In this document: positions 32,948 to 43,840 of the stretch, piece after piece
Position numbering within the stretch: the first letter of the stretch is position 1
Layout: every line of letters begins with the position of its first letter
NCBI RefSeq assembly: GCF_032854445.1
Contig: NC_088307.1
Location: forward strand, 9,870,017 to 9,934,016
Direction of reading: 5' to 3'
DNA length: 64,000 nt
Source of the DNA: Liolophura sinensis
Taxonomy: Eukaryota; Mollusca; Polyplacophora; Chitonida; Chitonidae
The notes under the pieces: generated by a model
What the model was told of the DNA's origin: nothing
Seen by the model: the letters and a program-made list of their open reading frames with translations, nothing else
The model's database searches: none
Program-made: the position numbers and the translations under genes

Positions 32948-34551
32948 GTAAGTTTATTAATATTACCATTCTCACTGATAGTTGTAGAAATAAATTAGGC
33001 CATCATTAAAAATATGTTTGTTGGGGGTAAACCGACCTACCCTCAAAAAAGGGCGCTACTCTAGAATTTTTATTTGGGCTTAGTTGGAATTTTTGAAAAT
33101 ATTTTTCTCTCCATGTTGATTTCTTTGAAACCCTTATGTATTTCATTAGCAAGAATAAAAAAAATAAAAAAAAATTCCTCACTGCCCGACCCTGTTTTTG
33201 ATGATGGGGTTGTGTAACCAGCCATAACAAATGTTTTAGGATGGATATACAGGGCATGCGTCTTCTATAAGGCTACAAGATATGGGTATAGGTGACATCA
33301 TGTCAAGGCATGAACCTAAGTTTCACTACATCTAGCCCCATTTATATAAATCTATATTCGTTTAGGTTGATGAAACAGACATGGTCCTTGTGGAAAACTG
33401 ACAGTAATCTTCCCTTTAGCTTGATTGCTATACATGTAACTAATTACCCCACTAGTAATTGATGTTAATTAAATGTTGATGTGTGATGAGCAGCCAATTA
33501 TGTATAAATCTTGGTCCAAATTATATAATATTAACAGTTACAAGACACATTCCTTGGATGGTGTACTCACTCTGCCGTTAACTCCTGGTACTGCAACTTC
33601 CATTACATACTAGTAACATAAAGATTTGTTTGTATATGTGATTTAAACTAAACATTCATGTATAATTGGCCTTCTGCTGCTTAAGACATTTGTATCACAC
33701 ACCATATCTTAAAGGATTATAGAAACTTTTGATACAGAGCTGCTTGTTCAGTTCATTAACAGATTTGCAAATTACTTTAACCACACTTAAACTCAAAGCA
33801 GCATGTATGGTCTACATGTAGTTGTACAGCTTCCTTGTGATTCTTGAATTTTCTTGTATCAAGAATGTTTTTCTCTCACGTTTCATGTGCACATTATCTA
33901 ATTTGCCTTGATTTCTTAATATACTTGACGAACCAGTTAGTGCAAATTTTTACAGCTGACAAAAACACCAGAATTGTTGCTCTCTCTAAAGGAGATCTAT
34001 ATGACATGTTGCGTGACGGTATGTAAAATGAGTGCAGACTACATTATGCTTCATTGACGGCAGGTTTCCCCTGTTTTGTTTGTGGTCAAGTAGTGAAAGG
34101 CTCTGAAAGACAATTATCAAACCATCTGCGTAGAATACATGCATTTTCGGATAATGGAATGGAGACAGGATGTGGACAGGATGATTGTCCTAGAACTTTT
34201 ATGTCACTTTGGAGGCACAGGATTGATTCGCTCTCTTGCCATAATGAGTCAGCTCGCGGGGGGTGGGGGGGATTTGAATCAGAAGAACTTTTCTGTGGAA
34301 GAGAATCTAGAGGTGCAGCAACATTTAATAACACTGAAATTACACCTGAAGATGATGATAAGAACCAGTCAGTAGAGAACGGAACTGTTGATCTAGAGCA
34401 AACTTATACGAAGATTGTGTCCCATTTACAGTTGAAACATGGTGACTTTCCATGTTGTGATGATGAAGACACAGTTCTTTTAGAACTGACACATAGTGAC
34501 TTGCCATTTAGTGGTGATGAAGGCATAATTCTGTTAACATTGACACAATGA
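32902..34551 (+). CDS. Unrecognised C2H2-like zinc-finger gene, last three exons
   Basis: Exons 32902-32947, 33956-34018 and 34064-34551 join with phases 1 and 1 and good splice sites. The predicted segment reads ITIQTEEHFHQLYSQ, then ADKNTRIVALSKGDLYDMLRD, then the finger exon. Seen: C-x2-C-x13-H-x4-H (CFVCG...HLRRIH) and a second looser C-x4-C-x9-H (CGQDDC...H), followed by an acidic region and a C-terminal repeat. The 5' end was not found. An ATG exon at about 32349 ends with a donor in the wrong phase, so translation may begin further upstream or at the Met in YDMLRD. No family was recognised; nucleic-acid or protein binding is only implied by the finger. Confidence 0.65.
33956..34018 (+). 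CDS. Zinc-finger gene, internal exon
   Basis: 63 nt; acceptor TTTTTACAG, donor GTGACG|GTATGT. Encodes ADKNTRIVALSKGDLYDMLRD in frame with both neighbours. The following intron is only 45 nt, unusually short. Confidence 0.62.
34064..34551 (+). CDS. Zinc-finger gene, terminal exon
   Basis: The acceptor is GACGGCAG|GTTTCC; the stop TGA is at 34549-34551. It starts with a C2H2 finger (FPCFVCGQVVKGSERQLSNH) and a second Cys/His cluster. It ends in a two-copy repeat (HGDFPCCDDEDTVLLELT, HSDLPFSGDEGIILLTLT), which is the first part of the minisatellite that continues past the stop. Confidence 0.68.
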
Positions 34552-34990
34552 TTTGCCATTTAGTGATGATGAAGACACAGTTCTGTTGACATTGACACAT
34601 GGTGACTTGCCATTTAGTGGTGATAAAGAGACAATTCTGTTAACATTACCACAATGACTTGCCATTTAGTGGTGATGAAAATTCATTTCTTTTAAAATGG
34701 AAACGTGACAACTTGTAATGTAGTGGTGATGAAGATACAATTCTGTTAACATTGACACACTGACTTGCCATTTAGTGGTGATGAAGGCATAATTTTGTTA
34801 ACATTGTCACAATGACTTGCCATTTAGTGTCGATGAAAATATATTTCTTTCAAAATGGATACATGACGACTTGCCATTTAGTGGTGATGAAGATACAACT
34901 CTGTTAACACGGACACAATGATTTGCCATTTAGTAGTGATGAAGACACAGTTCTGTTAGCATTGACACATGGTGACTTGCCATTTGACGT
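34430..34990. repeat. Minisatellite straddling the stop of the zinc-finger gene
   Basis: About nine units of roughly 55-65 bp sharing 'gacttgccatttagtggtga', 'gaagacacagttctgtt' and 'aacattgacacaatg'. The first units are coding. One unit gains a stop (tgacacaaTGA), and the rest lie in the 3' flank. Confidence 0.88.
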
Positions 34991-35324
34991 AATACAAGCA
35001 CATTTAAACTGCGTATATATTTACAGTTCTTGTTGATTTGAATTTTCATTATGTGAATATGTCAGACTATTATAATTACCGTTCATCATTCCATTGTGAA
35101 TAAATAAACTGTTCACGGAAATTTATTTTATTGATATTTTATTCAATGATTGCATACTGCAAATATATAGTATAAAGTCTACTGTGGATTGTGTATCCCT
35201 TTGCCAACACAATCGCAACATCTTTATTTGCACCTATCTCTATGTTTGTGTGCATCTGCGTGTCTGGTGTCTGCGTGTGCGTTCTTATGGGCAAAACTTC
35301 TTTAAAGAAAGTATTTAAGGTTAG

Positions 35325-35430
35325 ACATTTGGCGCTGGGCGTTTTACCTCAGGCACTCGGGTTTCTTCGCCAATAACCCTTACCACTGTTAATATAAGTA
35401 AAAACTTCTTGAGCATGGTGTTATGACATG
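35325..35430 (+). mobile_element. Possible diverged SINE family 1 3' end
   Basis: Only 'acttcttgagcatggtgtta' and 'actcgggtttcttcgcc' are reminiscent of the SINE core. Confidence 0.3.
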
Positions 35431-35964
35431 ATCCATATTTTATTTACTTTAAAGATTTCTTACCTTACCCATTTTCCACTCGGGAGACATATCTAGTATA
35501 AGTTATATCTTGTTGGCGCATAAGTGTAACATGAAGTGTACACAAAAATGGAGCATACAGTATGTATTTTAGAAACATGGCCTCTTGTCGTATTTCAGGA
35601 TCATAGAACTCTCCATGAAGGGCGTCTGCATAATTTTAGTATTTATAGCCACTATAAAAGTGGCCTAACCAATTCCAGAATGTAAAAAGGAGCATTTCTT
35701 CAGCTTTAAAGGATTCATGCCATTAAATGGTCATTCCATAAGTTTTCTCTTCCTTAAGATGTTAGTGTAAATTCCTTTAAAATATTGTTTGGGAAAGATT
35801 CCTTAAAAGTACACATTCCTTTAGGTTTAAGGAATATTCCGCTGGAGAAATAATCGCGGTTCATTCCTTAAAGTTGTCAATAACATGTTAAGGGTTTGTT
35901 TTTCAGTGTAAAGGCCAAAGAAAGCCACCGTCCTTCGCTACATACATACCATAGGCCTACATAG

Positions 35965-35970
<6 letters not shown>

Positions 35971-36042
<72 letters not shown>
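35971..36042. repeat. (AT)n microsatellite
   Basis: About 72 bases of pure TA/AT dinucleotide. Apparent Tyr-Ile ORFs on both strands are artefacts. Confidence 0.97.
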
Positions 36043-36043
<1 letters not shown>

Positions 36044-36401
36044 CTATATGCTTGAATGGCTGATGGGCAAAAAAATCATATTTGTCTCGTCCGAAGTACC
36101 CGTACAATGTCCAATGGTCGTGACTCTTACGAAAATATTATCAACGTTTGGTCAGTTAAGTATGTCTATATAAATGTGTGCGGGATCTAATTTTCTTGTC
36201 ATTGAAATTGTGCGCAAATTAAATAAGTAAATTTATTGCAGTGGTTACCTACTTTGGATACTTCAAATACCTCATGACTTAAAAGTTTCCGCCCAAACAG
36301 GATTCCATAAAGCGGTTTCTTTGATTTAGTAACGGGGAACTCGGCGGGAGTGACGCTTTTCGTTAAATGCTCCAGGGAGAGCAGAAAGGAAATTTTAGTT
36401 C

Positions 36402-36945
36402 ATGGATGACTTAGTACACAGATTCATGAAAGGTTTCTTTGAACGTAGAATACCAAAGTCAAGATATATGAATACAGCGGATGTGTCCATGCTATTGGTT
36501 TATCTTAAGTCTTGTGTTCCTTTAGAAGAACTATCTCTTAAGGTTTTGACAATTACGTTGGTTGCATTATTGGCGCTGGTGATTGCACAAATAGTGCAAA
36601 CCTTACAAGTATTGAGTATTTTAAATATGAGCTGTATTGATTCAAAAAGCGTGTTCAGTGTACAGCAGGTTCTGAAGACTACACAGAAAAACTATCTTCC
36701 AAAGCCTGTCGAATTATGGAAATATTCCAATGGGAAACTTTGTTGTGGGAACTCTGTTAAAATATTTACGCAGAACAAGAATGAGGAGGGCTTGTGGCAA
36801 CGTACTAATTTCATACAAAACTTTTCAACTAGTTACCATTTCAACAATATGTCTTGTATTTGCTTTGTCACAATCTGGAATAGACACAGAACATTTCAGA
36901 GCTCATTCATTTCGGTGTGCTTCAACTTCTGAAGCTTGTAGATGA
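36402..36945 (+). pseudogene. Broken tyrosine recombinase (DIRS/Ngaro/Crypton-type transposon)
   Basis: The first frame (36402-36932) begins with a region typical of eukaryotic YR-transposon recombinases: 'HRFMKGFFERRIPKSRY', 'DVSMLLVYLKS', 'LSLKVLTITLVALLALV' and 'AQIVQTLQVLSI'. The C-terminal half continues in another frame from about 36730 ('LLKYLRRTRMRR', 'TISTICLVFALSQSGIDTEH', 'FRAHSFRCASTSEA'). A frameshift therefore separates the two. The first catalytic Arg, normally within 'AQRxQTL', is Ile here, while the HxxR-type motif (HSFR) remains. Both facts indicate a dead copy. No terminal repeats were recognised. Confidence 0.75.
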
Positions 36946-37053
36946 GGATTGTCAGTAAGTGCTGTCACAAACCTGTGATAAACCGCGCTGAGCCTAATAG
37001 TTTGTTGGCAAATAATATCCTGTTGACCTGAAATATGGCTATTAGTTGCGAGG

Positions 37054-37215
37054 AATTTATTTATTTATTAGATTGGTGTTTTGCGCCGTACTCAAGAATA
37101 TTTGACTTATGCTACGGCGGCCAGCATTATGGTGGAAGGAAACTGGGCAGAGCCCGGTGGAAACCCACGACCACCCTTAGGTTGCTGGCAGACCTTCCCA
37201 ACATACGAGGAATTG
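37054..37215 (-). mobile_element. SINE family 1, 3' two-thirds
   Basis: The reverse complement of the core is well conserved ('cgccgtactcaagaatattt', 'ccagcattatggtggaagga', 'gggcagagcccggtgg', 'acccacgaccacc'). Confidence 0.88.
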
Positions 37216-37278
37216 AGTTAACATTGGTGCAGTGCAAGCGAATGAATGCTGTGAATTTGAGAATCGTCTTTTTGTGAG

Positions 37279-37700
37279 TTCTTCAAACATGCAGTGTGAC
37301 CACGAAAGGCCAAGGCCATGCGAAAGAGAATCCCCCCCCCACCCCTTTTCTCAATCCAACATCTTGGAGAGATGTGCAGGATGAGAGGGATTCTTTGAGC
37401 ATAACAAGGCCTTCCAGCGTTGAGGGGTCACACCCACTCATACATCGATATAAAATTCTTTATGCTCGGGTTACCCTCCCTGGTTTTACTGCCAACAAAC
37501 GCTGAAAGACACGGAGGGAGGAATGAGTCTAGGTTATATACGGCCTGAGACGGACTACTTTTTAGGTCTTTAAAAATCACGTGCACTCTGAGCGCATGAT
37601 AGAATAGGCAGTGTGACCCCTCAAGGCCGAATGTCCTTGTAATGCTCAAAGAATCCCTCTCGTCCTGCACATCTCTCCAAGATGCTGGTATGAAAGAGGA
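37279..37700. repeat. Large imperfect inverted repeat, arms about 90-100 bp
   Basis: The left arm (about 37350-37440) and right arm (about 37595-37690) are reverse complements with few mismatches. Both contain 'catcttggagagatgtgcag', 'gagggattctttgagca' and 'ttgaggggtcacac' when read toward the centre. The left side carries a (C)9 tract near 37332. It could be a MITE or a hairpin-forming duplication. Confidence 0.8.
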
Positions 37701-38399
37701 GAATTAAGCGTTCTAAGCCTTAGTCAAAACATCTCGCGCAGGTATTTTATGGACCCCATTTCGGATGTAGGAAACCGGTCATGCAGAGCCCAGAGGAAAC
37801 CATTAAACCTTTCTCTTTGCCTGGCAAATTTCTTGATGGTGAGCAGATGGCAAAAGCCAAGAGTAAGTGTAGACCCATACTGTCTTTGTTTATAGGGGCT
37901 GAATCGGACTAGATTAAATCCATTTAGATCGCTCAGGCATGTACAATGCTAAAATGACTGGAGGGCACTTTGTGTTTTAGAGCATATCATCACACACTTA
38001 TATGTCATTATCTAACATACAGGATGTACGCATGTGCGAATTGACGAGATAAAAACCGAAAGTACGTCTGTGCAATCTTGAGACAATAATGATTCTGGAC
38101 CACTCTGATTGGTCATTTTGAACTTGTATTGATCGTGATTGGTAAGCGAGCTTGGTAGATAACTAAACAGGCAAACGTTATTGTCGATGTAGCCATACCG
38201 TTTGCTGTACAAATGTACTGCGAAGAAGCGGGATAAATTGATCAGAAAAGTTCATCTAACCTTTTGGCTTCATTTCACAAAGCCTGAGTTGATTATATTC
38301 ATGCGTATTTGAGAACTCTTGAAAGAAAGTATTTTTTCGACATTCTAGACGATCATATTTTTTTTGGCACGGCATTATTTATTTGCTTGGGCCCTCCAC

Positions 38400-38665
38400 T
38401 GAATCAGAAGGTTAAATCTGGGTAGTACAACTATCTGTCCCTTAACAAGTGAGGTCGCGTGTTCGAATCCAACCCATGCTACATCGAGAGCGGATTAATT
38501 TTAAGTCCTGGGGGTTTGTCAGGCACCGCGCAAAGGATAGTGATTTACTCCGGGCACTCCAGACTCAGCCACCCTCAGGTAAGTAAAACATTATTGATTT
38601 CGGCGACAAGGCCTTGTGACATAAATATATTCTGCGACTTATTTCATCAATGCAGTCTTGGCTGA
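38400..38665 (+). mobile_element. tRNA-derived SINE (family 3), near full length
   Basis: The head 'gtgaggtcgcgtgttcgaat' includes a B box. The body 'gggcactccagactcagcca' and the tail 'cggcgacaaggccttgtgac' are typical of tRNA SINEs. The A box is degenerate. Confidence 0.5.
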
Positions 38666-38669
38666 GATA

Positions 38670-39840
38670 ATAAAAAAACAAAAAAACAAGGAGATGATTT
38701 CAGTCGGTAATGTGTGATCATGTCCAATCCTCACAGCTTCATAGTTACTGTCTTTACACTCAAAAGAACCTAAACTGTTCAATTTAACTTAGTATTATGT
38801 TTATGTATTGTCATTGCTACTTTTGATGCTCTGTGCGAATATGGCGTTCATTGTAGCCAGGGCTCGCCACGCTAATTAGTCTCTACATCCCTTGAAGGAA
38901 TTTCTTTCATTGGTACAGCCACAATTACATTTCAACAGAAAGATTCCTTTTGCCCTAACAAGGTCTACATGATATTTCTCATCTTCACAAAGTCGAGTCA
39001 GACACAACGAATATCGGTAAACTTTTTCAATCCGTGTTCTGCCTAGATGCAACGGCTTCAGGAAAACCTTTCTAATGGAGTGAATAAAAGCTCAACAGGT
39101 CGTCATCGTTATCCAATAAGGTATCTGCCTTCTCAAGGACACTTACTCTCTCCTTATATGGAAATACAAAAATTCCAGACGTCACTGAATTGTACACTGC
39201 TGAGAGCACCTTAACACTTGGTGGACCAACTTCAGGAGGGAGTAATCGCAGTTTAAAAGAAATATCTTGACATCAGGTTTACAACAGCAAACGAGTAGCT
39301 AGCTGTTTCTGCCGTTTTAGACAAGGACATTTTTTGTTCCCGCTCGGGAGAGGAATGTCGTGTTATCCAATTTACCTGTCGTATTGATCGTGAATTCGGA
39401 CAACCATTCGTATTGCAGTTGTCATCTCTTTCCTGTTCACTAGTTGAAGAAAATACAATTTCATTGGATACCGTTATTAACAATAATCAACCATCTGATC
39501 GAGTGAATCGATTATATGTACCTTTTGGATGAAGGTGAAGCCGAACGGAGCTATATGCGAAGAGTCTGAGTAGATCGAGTGAAGTTGACTCTCTTTGAAA
39601 CGTTCCATTTGAACGAGTGTGATAATCACAGCTCTTTGGCCACATACCGTGTCGGGTTCTTTTCATGCCTAATTACACGATAAGTAGAACATGATCAAGT
39701 GTCATTTTCACCAACCTATAATAGCTGATAATTGTGTGCAAGAGACTGTCTTAGTGCAGCAATCGAAAAGGTACCATAAAGATTAAAGAGCGTATGTACA
39801 CGGGCATTGGAAACCTCTTCGTTAATACCGGTTATTAGCA
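38670..39840. other. Stretch without a recognisable gene
   Basis: No exon or repeat supported. An open 77-codon frame at 39851-40084 ends 40 bp before the GPCR start and may be an upstream ORF or chance. Confidence 0.45.
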
Positions 39841-40123
39841 AAACAACTGTATGCGTGATTTTTTTTCGGACGATTTGTACTTGGAAACCGTATACGGAGC
39901 AAGAATTCCATTCTTAAACCAACACTTGAGAAGGCCTTACCATCTGGAGCACTCAGATGATTTGCTTTTGCAGGAATATCTAAGAACCATTGCGACAATA
40001 TCGTCATCATTTGTGCACATGCGCCTTGGTGCATTGAGGTTCTTGGAGGAGAACCTATATAGCCAGGATCTTTACAGTTTTTAAAGAATTTTTCCCGTAA
40101 ATAATTCCAGCTGAATACCCGTC

Positions 40124-41281
40124 ATGTCATCAGCCAACAATACCACGCTGGAGAACTTAACAGGGAACAGTACCGACCAGCAACCATCTGTATCTTTCGT
40201 CGCCCTCTTGGGGGTTTTGCTGGTAACGGGTACGATGGCCAATGGTTACGTCTTCGCGGCTTTGCTGAAGAAGTCACGTCGCTCGCCGTTTGACGTGACT
40301 ATAGTTAACCTGGCCATGGTGGATACTCTAATACTTCTGTTCGTGATCCCTATGTGTATAGTGACATTAACTTTTCCTGACATCGCGATGTCGCTGTGCA
40401 GCGTCGCCGGGGTACTCGGTCAGCTTTTAGCAACTTATTCACTGCAAGTTCAGTGTCTTATCCTCTACGCTAACGTTCGTATGGTGACTGCGGTTTCACC
40501 AAATAATAAAGCGGCTGTTGGTCTGGTGCACATGACACTCATCAGTGTCGCTTGTTTAGCTGTGGACTCGTGCATGGTGGTCTACCCTAGTGTCAAACAC
40601 GGATTCCTTCGAAAGCTTTCATCGGTTGGCTACTGTATCCTCACATTCAAGGATAGCATCCTGTGGAGCAGATTGATGCTAATATTTTACGCAATCCACT
40701 TATCAGGCTCGGTTTTGATGTGCACTATATTTTACATTGTCCTAATACGCTTTATCCGGAAAAACTCGGCCCGATCCGCGCTGGCCCGTCAAAGACACGT
40801 TCAAATATTTAAGATGGTGTTTCGTAAGGTTCTACTCTGGGTACTTGCCTATTCCTTCATCACCGTGGCTCGTATTGTTGGATACAAAAATAGGTGGCCG
40901 GAAGTGACTTTTCAGGTGAGCTACTTCCTGTTGTGGTCTAACTCTGTTCTGAATCCTTTATGTTACATTTTTACCTCTCCTCAAAGAAGAAAGATATTCC
41001 CCAGGTGGTTGGCTACGTCTGATCAACGCAACACGGGTTCAACTCAACAAAATGCTCAACAAAGCAGCGTCACAGTTAACCGACGTACAAATACAACACA
41101 GCTTGTAACGGGGATTCAAGAAAGTGAAATAAGTACTCTGCCATGGCATCATAAGCAGATAGAAAACAAACTACTTTCTGTTCCACTTGTTAGACGTTCC
41201 ACAAACACAACTCAATTCGCAAACGCAGCGCAGCAGGGAAACACAACAAACAAACACAACAAATCAGGGTGGCACCTCTGA
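40124..41281 (+). CDS. Class-A (rhodopsin-like) GPCR, intronless, orphan
   Basis: A single-exon ORF of 385 residues, probably a plasma-membrane receptor coupled to G proteins. Seen: an N-terminus with sequons at N6, N9/N11 and N15; TM1 with N40-G; TM2 with the N-L-A-x-x-D motif ending at D67; a TM3 start Cys92 and an extracellular-loop-2 Cys171 that can form the canonical disulphide; TM4 about 132-154; TM5 about 183-209; TM6 about 236-254; TM7 with N277-P-L-C-Y281 (NPxxY). A hydrophilic Gln/Asn/Thr-rich tail follows. Oddities: the DRY triplet is V118-R119-M120, and TM6 lacks the CWxP motif. Invertebrate genomes carry many such intronless orphan receptors. The ligand is unknown and not guessed. 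The start was chosen because an N-glycosylated N-terminus of normal length follows. Confidence 0.85.
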   Translation: MSSANNTTLENLTGNSTDQQPSVSFVALLGVLLVTGTMANGYVFAALLKKSRRSPFDVTIVNLAMVDTLILLFVIPMCIVTLTFPDIAMSLCSVAGVLGQLLATYSLQVQCLILYANVRMVTAVSPNNKAAVGLVHMTLISVACLAVDSCMVVYPSVKHGFLRKLSSVGYCILTFKDSILWSRLMLIFYAIHLSGSVLMCTIFYIVLIRFIRKNSARSALARQRHVQIFKMVFRKVLLWVLAYSFITVARIVGYKNRWPEVTFQVSYFLLWSNSVLNPLCYIFTSPQRRKIFPRWLATSDQRNTGSTQQNAQQSSVTVNRRTNTTQLVTGIQESEISTLPWHHKQIENKLLSVPLVRRSTNTTQFANAAQQGNTTNKHNKSGWHL

Positions 41282-41406
41282 TGATTCAACCCGACAACGG
41301 CTCTGAACTCCCAAATTAGTAAAAGAGAGGCTCGGTCACGTGACCAAACCATGTGACCTATTTGTGCAGGCGGATTGGGATAATGAACTCGAACTTTCAC
41401 AGTTGG

Positions 41407-42062
41407 AAAAAAGTTCTGACTGCCACAGTAGTTTTAGCACTGTAGCGCACCACATTAGGTCTGACTACCAAAATAGTTCTAGCACAGTAGTTCACCATAG
41501 TAGTTCTGACTACCACAGTAGTTCACCACAGTAGTTCTGACTACCGTGGGCCACCACACTAGTTCTCATTACCACAGTAGGTCTCACTAACAGTAGTTCA
41601 CCACAGTAGTTCTCACTACCACAGTAGCTCACCGCTGTAATTCTCACTACCACAGTAATTCTGACTATCACAGTAGTTCCAACTACCATAGTTGTACTGT
41701 AGTTCACCACAGTAATTCTCACTACTACAGCTGTTCACCGCAGTGGTTCTCACTCACGGAAGTTCTTGGTACCACAGTTGTTCACCACAGTAGTTTTCAC
41801 CACCACAGTTGTTCTGACTACCTTAGCTGTTCACCACAGTAGTTCTCACCGTCACAGTAATTCTCACTACCACAACTGTTCACCACAGTAGCTTACTACC
41901 ACAGCTGTTTACCACAGTATTTCTCAGTACCACATTGGTTCACCACAGTAGTTCTCACTACCACAGCTGTTCACCACAGTAGTTCTCACTGCCACATTTG
42001 GTCTGACTACCATGACTGTTCAGCACAGTAGTTCTCACTACCTCAGAAGTTCTGACTATCAC
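41407..42062. repeat. Minisatellite of 'caccacagtagttctcacta' type
   Basis: About 20 variable units built from 'ccacagtagttct(c/g)acta' and 'gttcaccacagta'. It begins about 130 bp after the GPCR stop, so the receptor 3'UTR may contain it. Confidence 0.9.
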
Positions 42063-42223
42063 CATAAAGTATTCTTTCAGCCTTGTATTTCCACTTTCCT
42101 TTCCTTAATTACATGTTCATGTTTATGATTTTGTCCGTGCATGCATTCCTTCTGTTGCCTAACGTGAACTAGTAGTTTGCCGAAAAATAAAATATTGAAA
42201 AATGACTTTAATATTCAGAGTTA

Positions 42224-42459
42224 CACTGATTTTGTTCTACAACAGTAAAATTAGGTTTCATGGATATGTAATGTGTTCTGTTATTATAACATAATACTGT
42301 GTCATATTAAACATAATATCCTCTTAAGACTTTTTTTATGTTAAATTAATAAATGTGTGTGTTATATTTAACAGAATAATCTACTGCAATAACAGAAAAC
42401 ATTCTAGCATCACTCAGATGACAGATTTTCTGTTAAATTGAACAGATAGTTTTTTTGAT
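42224..42459. mobile_element. MITE family A, copy 3 (diverged)
   Basis: Ends 'TAcactgattttgttc' and 'aacagatagtttttttgata'; the interior 'ctagcatcactcagatgaca' and 'tgttaaattgaac' match the other two copies. The right terminus is degraded. Confidence 0.65.
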
Positions 42460-43243
42460 AGCATGCATTGTAGTAGCGGACTCGTAGTTCGTATTTACAT
42501 GAAGAATTAGAAGAAAACCTTGACTGAGGTAAATTGACATGGGGCTTCATTTTACTGGTTACATGTGACAATTTGCCCAGTATCACACTGTAGTTGCTGC
42601 TCTGGTTTAACACCCTACACTGGGAATCACGGTAAAATTTCCCATACAACAAGATGGAAAATCTCATCCAAGTAATGTGTTATAATCTCAGCGAAGTAGA
42701 AGTACAGAAACACTCGATGTGGATGGAAATGATTTGGCGTTGTAAATAAGCAGAAAAAAAAGTTTTAAATTTCCTGCAATTTTGTGGCTCATTTTCTTAC
42801 TGTGATCTGTATCTTTGTATATAATCATTCTTGTTCCTTGCTAAAGGGGTCACGTCTTTACAAGGCACAATTATAATGTCACCGTCACGAGCACAGCCCG
42901 TGAATTCCGGAGGTTCGTCAGGTGTACCTGTATGTGAAGAGTGGTCATTTTCTCCACGCACGCAGTCTTCCTCTACTCGTATAAAAACGATCGCCGTCTT
43001 GCATGTAAGCGAAAAAATTCTTCAACCGTAAAATCAGCAGTGACCACAAAAAAGTGAATTATTTGGTATTCATTTGGTATTCATTAACCTCACCCCACCG
43101 AATGGTCAATGTGGCATTTGAGATCCAAACTGCAGTAAAAAAAAAAACGTACCATTTTCAGTTGTAACGCTGAAATCGTCGATCGAATAAAGGGCGATAA
43201 TTCCAATAAAATATAACAAAAAACATCAATCTTTAATTATGCG

Positions 43244-43395
43244 GAAGAAATTGATTGATTTGTGTTTAACGCCGTTCTCAAGAATTTTTCATTTATCATT
43301 TTTTCACTTTTCACGGATATGGTGACAGTCAGGTTTATGGGTGGAGGAAACCTGAATACACGGAGTAAACCACCGACCGTCGCCGACAGTTAACA
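43244..43395 (-). mobile_element. Diverged SINE fragment
   Basis: 'attgattgatttgtgtttaa', 'cgccgttctcaagaattttt' and 'gggtggaggaaacctgaata' correspond to a reverse SINE end. Similar blocks occur at about 8740-8840 and 61300-61385. Confidence 0.55.
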
Positions 43396-43535
43396 AATTC
43401 CTTAACAGCCTTGACCCCATGCGACCCCACTGGACAAGGGACTGATGGTTGCAGGAAGCAATCGCTTTAAACATCTGAGCCAACAAGCCCCCTCCCAAAA
43501 ATAACGCATGTTCCATAGTATGGAGATCGCTTCGT

Positions 43536-43840
43536 ATAATGGTTAGAGCGTCGGCCTAGATGTCGGGAGACCCGGGATCAAACCCAGCTCTGGTAGTACC
43601 AAAGACTTTAAGAATGATACATGTTGCTGCCTCACTTGGTGCAAAGATTTAGAGCGAAGAACCGGGTGTGGTGTGTCCGGCATGATACTTCAGTGGCGGT
43701 GGCGCTTTGACGGCATGGACCCGCCCTGAACAGAGAAGAGACAGTGTATGGACAGCCTATGTATACACACACCTAATGACTCCTCGTCCTCATATGGCTG
43801 AAGAAGTGTTACGTATGACGTAAAACCTCAAGCATACATG
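43536..43840 (+). mobile_element. tRNA-derived SINE, family 2-like, near full length
   Basis: The A-box-like 'taatggttagagcgtcggcc' and B-box-like 'cgggatcaaaccc' are followed by a body with 'cctcatatggctgaagaagt' and the tail 'tgacgtaaaacctcaagcat'. Confidence 0.7.

Noticed and set aside
35877..36173. ORFs with Tyr-Ile repeats on both strands
   Set aside because: Translation of the (AT)n microsatellite.
39851..40084. 77-codon ORF just upstream of the GPCR
   Set aside because: No homology, and it partly overlaps an open frame on the other strand. It is kept only as a possible upstream ORF, not annotated as a gene.
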